This document shows, one piece after another, positions 1 through 6,453 of a DNA stretch of 14,937 bases. How positions within the stretch are numbered: the stretch's first letter is position 1; each line of letters starts with the position of its first letter. The notes beneath the pieces are model-generated. The model ran no database searches, had not been told where the DNA came from, and was given only the letters and a program-made list of their open reading frames with translations. The stretch is taken from the NCBI GenBank assembly GCA_947176565.1, contig CAMWRC010000006.1:1-14937 (forward strand). The letters are read 5' to 3'. The stretch comes from an uncultured Ruminococcus sp. GTDB taxonomy: Bacteria > Bacillota > Clostridia > Oscillospirales > Ruminococcaceae. Both the position numbers and the translations under genes were made by a program.

Positions 1-1
1 A

Positions 2-208
2 TATAGGAAAATGGGTCTTAAAATCAATTATTACAGAAGATTGAAAAATCTGACACAGGAACAGCTTGCAGAAATGATTGATAAAAGCACTTCTTTTCTC
101 GGTGCCGTTGAAGCCCCGAATGTGGAACGGACTTTATCTCTTGATACGCTGTTTGATATTGCCGAAGCTCTTGATATTCCGCCATATAAATTTCTTATTG
201 ATGACTAA
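2..208 (+). CDS. small XRE-family helix-turn-helix regulator (5' end probably outside window)
   Basis: A DNA-binding protein of the Cro/CI (XRE) type, probably a small transcription factor. The visible part reads through an HTH_3 fold: a first helix (INYYRRLKNLTQ), then EQLAEMIDKSTSFLGAVEA as the helix-turn-helix, then a helix with LSLDTLFDIAEALDIPPYKF, which is the usual C-terminal part of this fold. The first in-frame ATG is at 11, but the frame is open to the window edge and there is no properly spaced ribosome site in the ten bases before it. The real start may therefore lie a few codons upstream, and the entry is treated as 5' partial. The whole protein would be only about 65-75 residues, one HTH domain with no sensor domain. 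It ends 81 bases before the next gene. A perfect inverted repeat between the two is a possible binding site for it, but this is inference. Confidence 0.8.
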   Translation, partial: YRKMGLKINYYRRLKNLTQEQLAEMIDKSTSFLGAVEAPNVERTLSLDTLFDIAEALDIPPYKFLIDD

Positions 209-221
209 GGGACTAAATATT

Positions 222-244
222 TTTTCTATTGCAAAAATAGAAAA
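222..244. promoter_or_regulatory. inverted repeat (operator-like or weak hairpin) over a -35 box
   Basis: Two perfect 9-base arms, TTTTCTATT (222-230) and AATAGAAAA (236-244), are separated by five bases. The centre of the repeat is the -35 box of the promoter for the next gene. It could be an operator for the adjacent HTH protein or a neighbouring regulator. Only one base pair per arm is G:C, so a strong RNA hairpin is unlikely. Confidence 0.4.
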
Positions 245-257
245 TCTGTGTTAAAAT
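229..257 (+). promoter_or_regulatory. probable sigma-A promoter for the zinc-ribbon/TPM operon
   Basis: TTGCAA (229-234) lies 17 bases before TAAAAT (252-257), and the -10 box is preceded by TGT, an extended -10 feature. The predicted transcript would start near 264, leaving a leader of about 25 nt that includes the AGGAG ribosome site at 277-281. Confidence 0.55.
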
Positions 258-289
258 AATAATTGAATTTAATTATAGGAGTTGATTTT

Positions 290-1336
290 TTGGAAACTTC
301 ACAGTACAAATGTCCTAACTGCGGCGCAGAACTTGTATTTGACCCGTCATCACAGCAGCTTTCCTGCGATTTCTGCCGGAGTTCCTTTACAATGGAACAA
401 TTCAGGGAAATTACAGCGGAGGAGGATTCACAGAAAGATACTGCCGGCGAACAGGAATTTGAATCGCATACCAATCTGTATACGTGCAGCAGCTGCGGCG
501 CGGAAATAATGGCTGATGATAATACAACAGCTACTTTCTGCTATTACTGTCACAGTCCGGTTATACTTTCCGGACGACTTACCGGAAGTTTCAAGCCGGA
601 TAAGGTAATCGGATTTAAAATTGAGCGTGAACAGGCTGTTGATGCTTTTAAGAAATGGTGCAGTAGGAAACGATTTATTCCCTCAGATTTCAAATCAAAC
701 CAGCAGCTCGAAAAAATAACCGGTCTGTATGTTCCGTTCTGGGTGGCTGATTGTAGAATGGACGCGGAGTTTCATGGTATCGGAAAACAGATGCGCTCAT
801 GGACTTCCGGAAATTTCAGGTATACTGAAATAAAAGAATATTCCGTTGACAGAAGCGCAAAAATATGTACGCGCGGAATCCCTGCCGACGGTGAAAGCAA
901 AATAGAAGATCTGCTCATGGAATCAATTGAACCCTTTGACTATGCGGAGCTTCAGCCGTTTTCGATGTCTTATTTCAGCGGATTCTTCGCGGATAAATAC
1001 GATGTTGACCGTGCAGGTGTATTTCCTCGTATACGTGAGAGAGCAGCTCAGGCAAGCCGTGAGATAGTTCATGGAAGTATCTCCGGATATAGTTCAGTGA
1101 CCGCTCATCATGAAAGCTATGAGGTAGACAGAATGCACTGGCAGTATATAATGCTTCCGGTATGGTTCATGACTTACAGATACAAAGGTGAAGTATATGA
1201 ATTTGCAATAAACGGACAGACCGGCAAGCTTGCAGGAACTCCGCCCCTTGACAAGAAAAAACTTGCTTTGTTTTCATGCCTGATAGGATTGATTTTCATG
1301 ATTGCAGGATTTTTAGGAGGGCAGCTGTTCATATGA
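290..1336 (+). CDS. double zinc-ribbon protein with C-terminal membrane anchor
   Basis: Function unknown. Proteins of this type are often labelled TFIIB-type zinc ribbon or 'PriA-like' in annotation, but no helicase motif is visible. Two zinc ribbons lie at the N-terminus: C8-x2-C11...C26-x2-C29 and C66-x2-C69...C84-x2-C87. A middle region of about 230 residues without recognised motifs follows, then one hydrophobic segment at about 325-346 at the very C-terminus. The bulk is probably cytoplasmic with a tail anchor. The start chosen is TTG at 290, which sits eight bases after AGGAG (277-281) and puts the first zinc ribbon right at the start. A TTG at 263 is in frame but has no ribosome site and would precede the predicted transcription start. 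The stop overlaps the next start as ATGA, so the two proteins are probably made together and may form a complex. Domain reading is confident; the role is not known. Confidence 0.8.
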   Translation: METSQYKCPNCGAELVFDPSSQQLSCDFCRSSFTMEQFREITAEEDSQKDTAGEQEFESHTNLYTCSSCGAEIMADDNTTATFCYYCHSPVILSGRLTGSFKPDKVIGFKIEREQAVDAFKKWCSRKRFIPSDFKSNQQLEKITGLYVPFWVADCRMDAEFHGIGKQMRSWTSGNFRYTEIKEYSVDRSAKICTRGIPADGESKIEDLLMESIEPFDYAELQPFSMSYFSGFFADKYDVDRAGVFPRIRERAAQASREIVHGSISGYSSVTAHHESYEVDRMHWQYIMLPVWFMTYRYKGEVYEFAINGQTGKLAGTPPLDKKKLALFSCLIGLIFMIAGFLGGQLFI

Positions 1337-2259
1337 AAAATATAAAACGTATTATATCAATAACAGCCGTTGTATATCTCATGATTCTGATGCTTCCGAC
1401 AATTGTTTTCAGTGCGTCGGCAGGCAGCGAAACAGATAACTATGCAAAAGGCTGGAGCGGAAACGCTTCTGATTCTGTAGTTTTTGACGGTCCTGATTTT
1501 TTCACTGCCGGTACTGAATCTGAAATCAATGCGGTTATACAATCAGCAGCTGCAGAACTGGAAATGAATATTCTCGTATACATGGCATCTCCGGCATCCG
1601 CAAGGACCAACAGCGAAACCAAAAAATTCGCCGATTCCGCCTATGAGGAGGCTTTCGGCAAAGATACTGACGGCGTTATTTTCTTTATGGATTTTACAGA
1701 AGAAAAACCGGCATACGACTATATTTCCACCAGTGGAAAGGCGATAGTATATTATCAGAATCATATCGATGATATTTTTGATGAGGTCTATAATTATCTT
1801 CCATCATCAAGCGTAACTGATTATACTCTTTACACAGACGAAATAAAATCAGGTATTGAATGTTTCGTTGAACAGCTTAAACATTACGGAAGAGAAAACT
1901 CCTCATATTATTACGATAGAGATACAGGAAATTATGTCTACTTCCGCAATGGTGAAGTTGTCATAAGCAGCCGGAAACCATTCAGAATGCGTCTGAAAGC
2001 TCTTTTATTTGCAGTCCCGTTAGGAATCATAGCCGCACTGATATACTTTTTCTCAATGAAAAATACGTATAAGTTCAAGAGTTCTGCGAATCCGAAAGCA
2101 TATGTATCTCCGCAGGATACGCAGTTTACCTGCCGTAATGACAGGTTTATCCGCACATATACAACCAAACACAAAATAGAGTCAAGCAGCAGCGGAGGTC
2201 ACAGCGGCGGCGGTCACAGCAGCGGCGGAAGTCATGGCGGCGGCGGAAGTCGCCGTTAA
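1333..2259 (+). CDS. TPM-domain membrane protein with Gly/His/Ser-rich tail
   Basis: A membrane protein of the TPM (YgcG/TLP18.3/Psb32) family. The TPM domain faces the outside in known members and has been linked to phosphatase activity in plants and to protein or membrane maintenance; its bacterial role is poorly defined. Residues 1-30 look like a signal peptide or N-terminal anchor (KNIKR, hydrophobic core, ASA-G). Residues 50-181 are the TPM-like region, with DGVIFFMDF in the expected core strand. Residues 222-241 form a second membrane segment. The final 24 residues are almost all Ser, Gly and His, ending GGGGSRR, as in many TPM proteins. The start is ATG at 1333, after AGGAGG at 1315-1320 (12-base spacing), overlapping the upstream stop by four bases. 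An in-frame ATG at 1276 lies deep inside the upstream gene and would place charged residues before the signal peptide, so it was not used. Confidence 0.8.
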   Translation: MKNIKRIISITAVVYLMILMLPTIVFSASAGSETDNYAKGWSGNASDSVVFDGPDFFTAGTESEINAVIQSAAAELEMNILVYMASPASARTNSETKKFADSAYEEAFGKDTDGVIFFMDFTEEKPAYDYISTSGKAIVYYQNHIDDIFDEVYNYLPSSSVTDYTLYTDEIKSGIECFVEQLKHYGRENSSYYYDRDTGNYVYFRNGEVVISSRKPFRMRLKALLFAVPLGIIAALIYFFSMKNTYKFKSSANPKAYVSPQDTQFTCRNDRFIRTYTTKHKIESSSSGGHSGGGHSSGGSHGGGGSRR

Positions 2260-2311
2260 AAACCGAACATATACAATTTTAACCAATATCAACAAAAATT
2301 TCTCCACCCCC

Positions 2312-2340
2312 TTGACAATTTCTGAATGATATGATATGAT
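2312..2340 (+). promoter_or_regulatory. sigma-A promoter for the small dockerin protein
   Basis: A perfect -35 box TTGACA (2312-2317) is followed after 17 bases by TATGAT (2335-2340). The -10 region is embedded in three copies of ATGAT (2326-2340). The ribosome site AAGGAGG (2371-2377) lies eight bases before the ATG. No clear terminator for the preceding TPM gene is visible in 2260-2311, so some read-through is possible. Confidence 0.75.
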
Positions 2341-2385
2341 ATATTCATTTGAAGTAAGAAGAAAGGTTAAAAGGAGGCTGATTCT

Positions 2386-3108
2386 ATGAAGAAAATAATA
2401 TCACTTCTTACAACAGGCATAATATGTATGGGAATGTGTTCATTACCAGCCTATGCCGAAGAAACATCCGGAAATTTGCTTTCTGTTGACAGCACCCCTG
2501 AAGAAATTCTCAACGCTGTTATTTCAGAAGATGAGGAATTTTCCGATGGCGGACTTATCTATACTGACAAATATAAACTTGATGTAATAACTAACAGTTC
2601 AGATAAATATTATATTGCAACTCTTGTGATATATGGCTTTGAAGATGCAAGCCAGATGAGATATGACCCACCAGCTCAAAATTTTAAAGACTATACTTGG
2701 ATATGCAATCCCACCGAGTTCCATAGTGGTTTCCGCTATTGGGTAAGCGGAAGAACAGAAAATGCAAAACTCAAAACTGATATAAAAGTCTTATACTTCG
2801 CAAACAACAGTGTCAGAGACAGCTCACAGCGGGAACTTGGTCTCATTGAAGGTTCAAGGTATTATGGCTTTGACGTAGCTCCATATATTTACCCTAAAAT
2901 TATTGCAGGAGATACCGACGGTGACGGAATGATAACAGCAAGCGATGCTTCCGCAGTTCTTGAGGCATACTCCATGCTTTCAACAGGCAAGGATTTGATT
3001 CTCAATTCCACGATTTTCGACTACAATAGTGATGGTCTTGTTGATGCAAATGATGCTTCGGATATTCTTGCCAAATATGCAGAACTTTCGACAACACGTA
3101 ATAATTGA
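2386..3108 (+). CDS. small secreted dockerin protein with an unrecognised N-terminal module
   Basis: A secreted protein predicted to be displayed on a cellulosome scaffold. Residues 1-24 are a clear signal peptide (KK, hydrophobic core, AYA-EE cleavage site). Residues 30-172 form a module I do not recognise, rich in Tyr, Ser and alternating hydrophobic residues, consistent with a beta fold. Residues 173-236 are a type I dockerin with two EF-hand-like calcium loops, DTDGDGMITASD at 176-187 and DYNSDGLVDAND at 212-223, each followed by a helix. Dockerins bind cohesins on scaffoldin proteins. The module may be a binding or accessory module or an uncharacterised catalytic domain; at about 140 residues it is short for most glycoside hydrolases, and I see no known catalytic motif. 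Its own promoter and a strong downstream terminator make it a single-gene unit. It converges with the GH74 gene, which also carries a dockerin. Confidence 0.85.
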   Translation: MKKIISLLTTGIICMGMCSLPAYAEETSGNLLSVDSTPEEILNAVISEDEEFSDGGLIYTDKYKLDVITNSSDKYYIATLVIYGFEDASQMRYDPPAQNFKDYTWICNPTEFHSGFRYWVSGRTENAKLKTDIKVLYFANNSVRDSSQRELGLIEGSRYYGFDVAPYIYPKIIAGDTDGDGMITASDASAVLEAYSMLSTGKDLILNSTIFDYNSDGLVDANDASDILAKYAELSTTRNN

Positions 3109-3125
3109 GTTAATTTAAAAAATAT

Positions 3126-3174
3126 AGCGCACGTATTTCGGTGAATTTTTCTGAAATACGTGCGCTTTTTTATT
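3126..3174. terminator. strong intrinsic terminator, probably bidirectional
   Basis: A perfect 14-bp stem, AGCGCACGTATTTC (3126-3139) with its complement at 3153-3166, encloses a 13-base loop. It is followed by a T run on the + strand (3166-3171). On the - strand the stem is followed by another T run (the A tract 3117-3122 on +). It sits between two convergent genes and can serve both. Confidence 0.9.
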
Positions 3175-3192
3175 TATTCTGATTATTGATTA

Positions 3193-3222
3193 CCGGAAAA
3201 TTTCCGGCATTTTTTATTTTTT
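3193..3222 (+). terminator. possible second + strand terminator
   Basis: A short palindrome, CCGGAAAATTTCCGG (3193-3207), folds with a five-base stem and an AT loop and is followed by two T runs (3210-3222). It overlaps the last codons of the convergent GH74 gene. It may act as a backup for read-through past the stronger terminator upstream. Confidence 0.4.
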
Positions 3223-5892
3223 CAGCGGAAGTGAATCAATCTGTTTTGCATCGAATCGCTGAATAGAAAGAGAATCAACAGCCGAAAGTCCTGCTTCGCC
3301 GTCAACATCTCCGTTGATTTTTCCCTGGTCTGAAATTTTATATTTATCCTTGTTTCCGAGATACTGGAGCAGAAGTGTAGCATCTGCAACAGTTACTTCA
3401 CCGTCAACATTGACATCGCCGTAGAGATTATCTGAGGACGGAACGGCTGTTGTTGTATCGTCCTTTCCGGTAGTCGGAGCAGCTGTAGTTGTGGCAGCCG
3501 GTTTTGTTGACTGCTCAACATTGCTTGAAAGCTTGCCGCATACAATTCCTGCGCCTACAGTTGACATGAAAACTGTACCAAATTCGTTCATATCTCCTAC
3601 AAGGAAGTTTCCGTTTCCTGTACCGCCGTAAAGTTTGTCTGTATTAATGCAGTCCCATGTCTTTCCGCCGTCGGTTGAACGGTAAATTCCCTCAACATCA
3701 GTTTCAGCCGGTTTGCCGTAAATATAGAGAGTATTTACGCCGCCGTCTTTTTCTGGTGCGCCGTAGCCGACAGTTTTACAGTAGAATACATCAGTTTTTT
3801 CAGCTTTTGTACCTTCTTCTGTAATGATATACAAGCCGTTCCAGCCGGCAGCCATAGCAATTGTACCGCTTGTGACATAGGCAGGGTCGCCTGTATGCTC
3901 GCACATATCATATTTGCAGACTGTATTTTCTTTCCATGTTTTGCCGTAGTCATGGCTTACGTAAATGGAGTAGTGGCATTCATCAAAAGTAGGCTCTTTT
4001 TTGGACATATCAGAGCTCCAGTACTGATTGTATGTGATAGCAGATGCATAAACAAGAGACGGGTCTTCGGGGTCAACAAGGATATAGGACGGTTTATCGC
4101 CTCTTATACCTGTTGCATCTTTCCATGTTTCGCCGAAGTCATCTGAATATACAAGCGAGCCGCTCTCCTTGCCGGATTTGATAAATCTGTATTTGTCTTT
4201 AGAAATCTGAGTTATTGCAGCTTTACCGCCTGAAGCGACTTTCATTTCCGTCCATGTCTTACCGCCGTCAAGAGTATAATAACCGCTTGCATGATTATTT
4301 GCATCGCCCTCAGCTATACGAATCATAACATCGGGATTCTGCGGACAGTATGCAATAGCAGATGTTGAACCCATATTCGGCTTGTACTGTTCGGGAATTT
4401 CGGTTATATCCCTGTGGATAAATCCGTCATAATCGCCGATTGCGGAGAAATTCTCACCGCCGGGAACGCTTACGAAATCAAGCGCAACGACTTCCTCAAC
4501 GCCGTCAGGCTGGAAGTAGAACTGTACTCCGGTTTCGTCCCATACATTATCGCAGGCAAAAACACCGTTGCCTGATGTCATAACGGCTCTTTCCGGATTG
4601 CGCGGGTCGATAAGAATACCGCTTCCCCAGTGACAGGCTTTGCCGTAAATCCAGTCATAGCCATTTGTACTTATGGGTTCTGATACAAAGTTCTTATATG
4701 GCTCGCCTTGTCCGTATATAGTTTCGCCCTGACCGGGGGTAATATCCTGCCATGTTTCGCCGCCGTCAGTTGAACGGAAGAAGTGGTCGCCCCAGGCAAT
4801 GGAATCGTCAGTCCATTTTTTTTCATACCACTGGTCAGACCACAAACCACAGGTTCTTGCGAGAAGCTTATCCGGATTGTCCTTATCAGCTTCAATCATG
4901 CCGATAGCGTTTGTGAGTTCATCGAAGCAGGTTACTTTTCCGGTTTTTGTGTCGTACTTGTATGCACCGCCGGCACTTCCGGAGAATGCAAGACCTGCAA
5001 TGTATGTGAAGAAAATATTTCCCTGTCCGTCATTTGTGATTGAGCAGGGATAATTAGCAGTCGGCAAATCCTCTGTAAGAACTTCAAACTTGTCGTCCTT
5101 TACATTGGCAACATGGATATTAGCCTGACCGGTAACAGAAGTTCCGACGTAGACTTTTCCGCCCTCGATATGAATACAGCCGATACCGTTCTGCTGATTG
5201 TATTCCTTTGATGGTTCAGTACCGCGCACCATGTGGTCAGTCCACATAGGATATTTGAGTTCGCCGGAGAAAAGACCCAGTTCATCGTAACCTATAACGG
5301 GATTCCATGTTTCGCCTCCGTCGGTTGATTTTATAAGAGCAGATTTACCGGCAGTTACATCGCCGCCTGCGTAGATAGTATCCGGATTGTCGGGGTCAAT
5401 GGCAATCGGTTCAATGCATTCACGTCCGTCGCCGTTTCCGTGAACCTGAATATGTTCCGTTACATCTGACTGTGTGAATGTCTTACCGCCGTCTGTTGTC
5501 TTGAAGATAACAGTTCTTGCATCTGAGAAATAAGCGCAGCCGCAGAGGAAATAGACTGTATTGTCATCGGTCGGGTCAATAGCCATACCCTTTACGGAAA
5601 GCAGACCTCTGTCTGATTCATTAATGAATGCGAGCAGCTGCTCCCAGCGGTTTGTTTCGTAATTCCATTTGTACGCACCGCCTACGTCTGTACGGAGATA
5701 CATTTCTTTCTGACCGGTAACGATTCCGGAAACAAAGCCTGCGCCGCCGATTCTTACAGCGTCCCAGGTCATGGTATCGGTAATGTCTGCGGCTTCGGCA
5801 TAGTCAGCCGGAGTTATATTTGCTGGTGCTATAAAGACAAGACCCATACAGAGAGCAAGTGCGCCCGCGGCTGTTTTCTTAAGAAAATTCAT
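3214..5892 (-). CDS. GH74 xyloglucan-specific endoglucanase with dockerin
   Basis: A secreted cellulosomal enzyme predicted to cut the beta-1,4-glucan backbone of xyloglucan. Residues 1-34 are a signal peptide (FLKK, hydrophobic core, AEA-AD). Residues 40-788 form the tandem seven-bladed propellers of family GH74, with the N-terminal hallmark GGAGFVSGI...RTDVGGAYKW and many Asp-box repeats (TTDGGKTF, STDGGETW, DDFGETW, HDYGKTW). The two catalytic Asp of the family correspond to D69 in RTDVGG and D487 in IGDYDGF. Residues 794-820 are a Thr/Pro/Ala linker. Residues 824-889 are a type I dockerin with loop 1 DVNVDGEVTVAD and a less regular loop 2, DVDGEAGLSAVD. At 892 residues it is about the expected length for GH74 plus dockerin. 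The start is supported by GGGAGG at 5901-5906, eight bases before the ATG. It has its own promoter on the far side of a leader of about 100 nt. Family assignment is confident; endo versus exo mode cannot be read by eye. Confidence 0.93.
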   Translation of the reverse strand: MNFLKKTAAGALALCMGLVFIAPANITPADYAEAADITDTMTWDAVRIGGAGFVSGIVTGQKEMYLRTDVGGAYKWNYETNRWEQLLAFINESDRGLLSVKGMAIDPTDDNTVYFLCGCAYFSDARTVIFKTTDGGKTFTQSDVTEHIQVHGNGDGRECIEPIAIDPDNPDTIYAGGDVTAGKSALIKSTDGGETWNPVIGYDELGLFSGELKYPMWTDHMVRGTEPSKEYNQQNGIGCIHIEGGKVYVGTSVTGQANIHVANVKDDKFEVLTEDLPTANYPCSITNDGQGNIFFTYIAGLAFSGSAGGAYKYDTKTGKVTCFDELTNAIGMIEADKDNPDKLLARTCGLWSDQWYEKKWTDDSIAWGDHFFRSTDGGETWQDITPGQGETIYGQGEPYKNFVSEPISTNGYDWIYGKACHWGSGILIDPRNPERAVMTSGNGVFACDNVWDETGVQFYFQPDGVEEVVALDFVSVPGGENFSAIGDYDGFIHRDITEIPEQYKPNMGSTSAIAYCPQNPDVMIRIAEGDANNHASGYYTLDGGKTWTEMKVASGGKAAITQISKDKYRFIKSGKESGSLVYSDDFGETWKDATGIRGDKPSYILVDPEDPSLVYASAITYNQYWSSDMSKKEPTFDECHYSIYVSHDYGKTWKENTVCKYDMCEHTGDPAYVTSGTIAMAAGWNGLYIITEEGTKAEKTDVFYCKTVGYGAPEKDGGVNTLYIYGKPAETDVEGIYRSTDGGKTWDCINTDKLYGGTGNGNFLVGDMNEFGTVFMSTVGAGIVCGKLSSNVEQSTKPAATTTAAPTTGKDDTTTAVPSSDNLYGDVNVDGEVTVADATLLLQYLGNKDKYKISDQGKINGDVDGEAGLSAVDSLSIQRFDAKQIDSLPLKK

Positions 5893-5924
5893 CTGTGATT
5901 CCTCCCGTGAAATTCTGGTTCAAA

Positions 5925-5975
5925 TGTTTCGATTATTTATCAATTTACATTTCCGAAACAATTGATTAAATAATC
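5925..5975 (-). promoter_or_regulatory. GH74 mRNA leader with competing hairpins
   Basis: Within the predicted 5' leader, TGTTTCG (5925-5931) can pair with CGAAACA (5954-5960). Alternatively, 5931-5945 can pair with 5960-5975 over 15 bp with one bulged base; that structure has a 14-base loop containing most of the CGAAACA arm. The two pairings share bases and exclude each other. This may be an RNA switch, a stability element or a protein-binding palindrome, and the A+T-rich arms weaken the case. No known riboswitch class is recognised. Confidence 0.3.
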
Positions 5976-5996
5976 TTGCTAAAATCTGATAAATAT

Positions 5997-6025
5997 ATTT
6001 TAGCATAGTATTCATGGTTTGTCAA
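5997..6025 (-). promoter_or_regulatory. sigma-A promoter for the GH74 gene
   Basis: Read on the - strand, TTGACA (6025-6020) is followed after 17 bases by TAAAAT (6002-5997), and TGC directly precedes the -10 box, making it an extended -10. Transcription would start near 5990, giving a leader of about 98 nt. I see no clear CcpA cre site near it. Confidence 0.7.
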
Positions 6026-6106
6026 TGAGTTTTCACAAAATTATCTGTTTAATGCTGGATTCTGTAAAAAAACATATAGTTAAAATAAAAAAATATATTA
6101 AAGCTA

Positions 6107-6135
6107 TTGACAATTGCTGAAAAAAATTCTACAAT
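6107..6135 (+). promoter_or_regulatory. sigma-A promoter for the 6229-11079 gene run
   Basis: TTGACA (6107-6112), 17 bases, TACAAT (6130-6135): a near-consensus promoter. It is divergent from the GH74 promoter, with the two -35 boxes about 80 bases apart, and the sequence between them is A+T rich without other clear signals. The predicted start near 6142 leaves a leader of about 87 nt. It is the only convincing promoter seen ahead of this seven-gene run. Confidence 0.75.
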
Positions 6136-6146
6136 AATTGTAGAAT
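6126..6146. promoter_or_regulatory. palindromic operator-like site over the -10 box
   Basis: The arms ATTCTACAA (6126-6134) and TTGTAGAAT (6138-6146) are perfect complements around a three-base centre. The left arm and centre cover the -10 hexamer, and the right arm covers the predicted transcription start. A related half-site, AATCTACA, follows within a few bases. Bound protein here would block RNA polymerase, so a repressor site is the simplest reading. The start point lies within the right arm, so a complete hairpin in the transcript is unlikely. Confidence 0.5.
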
Positions 6147-6228
6147 AAAAATCTACATAGTAACTTATTATGTTTCCTATGAATCAACAACAGGATTTAA
6201 AAATCTAAAAATTAAAAGGAGCGCGTAA

Positions 6229-6453
6229 ATGAAAAAAATGATAGCAGATTATGCCAGAAGCTGTGAACTGGCAATAAATCGGATAAAAGAACTCAAATAT
6301 CAGAAAAAACAGCTTGAAGAAAAAAATCAGTTCTATGAAATTGATAAACTCAACCTCGAACGCAGAATACGTATTCTGTATGAGGAATATGCTCATATGA
6401 ACGAAATAATACATCATCTGACCTGTTACCTCAAATGGAAAGGTGGGATATGA
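6229..6453 (+). CDS. small coiled-coil protein paired with a sigma-like protein
   Basis: I do not recognise the family. The 74-residue product is almost wholly helical and charged, with heptad-like spacing of Leu, Ile and Tyr between about residues 10 and 64 (INRIKEL, LEEKNQF, LNLERRIRIL). This predicts one long coiled coil, with a short hydrophobic end at LTCYLKW. There is no signal peptide or membrane segment, so it is probably cytoplasmic. The start is set by AAAGGAG (6215-6221), seven bases before the ATG. Its TGA stop is immediately followed by the TTG start of the sigma-like gene, so the two are very likely translated together, and a partner role (binding or controlling the sigma-like protein) is plausible. 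It lies directly behind a promoter with an operator-like palindrome. A phage-derived regulator is an alternative, though no other phage genes are nearby. Confidence 0.75.
   Translation: MKKMIADYARSCELAINRIKELKYQKKQLEEKNQFYEIDKLNLERRIRILYEEYAHMNEIIHHLTCYLKWKGGI

Noticed and set aside
263..289. Upstream TTG start for the zinc-ribbon protein
   Set aside because: It has no ribosome site, lies at or before the predicted transcription start, and the TTG at 290 has AGGAG at eight bases.
1276..1332. Upstream ATG for the TPM protein
   Set aside because: It would add 19 charged residues before a good signal peptide and has no ribosome site; ATG at 1333 follows AGGAGG.
3214..5892. Several ORFs of 60-90 codons on both strands inside the GH74 gene
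   Set aside because: They are shadows of a long, motif-rich coding frame and lack ribosome sites.
6126..6146. BlaI/MecI or CopY operator
   Set aside because: TACA and TGTA elements are present, but the spacing does not match those operators and no such regulator is in the window.
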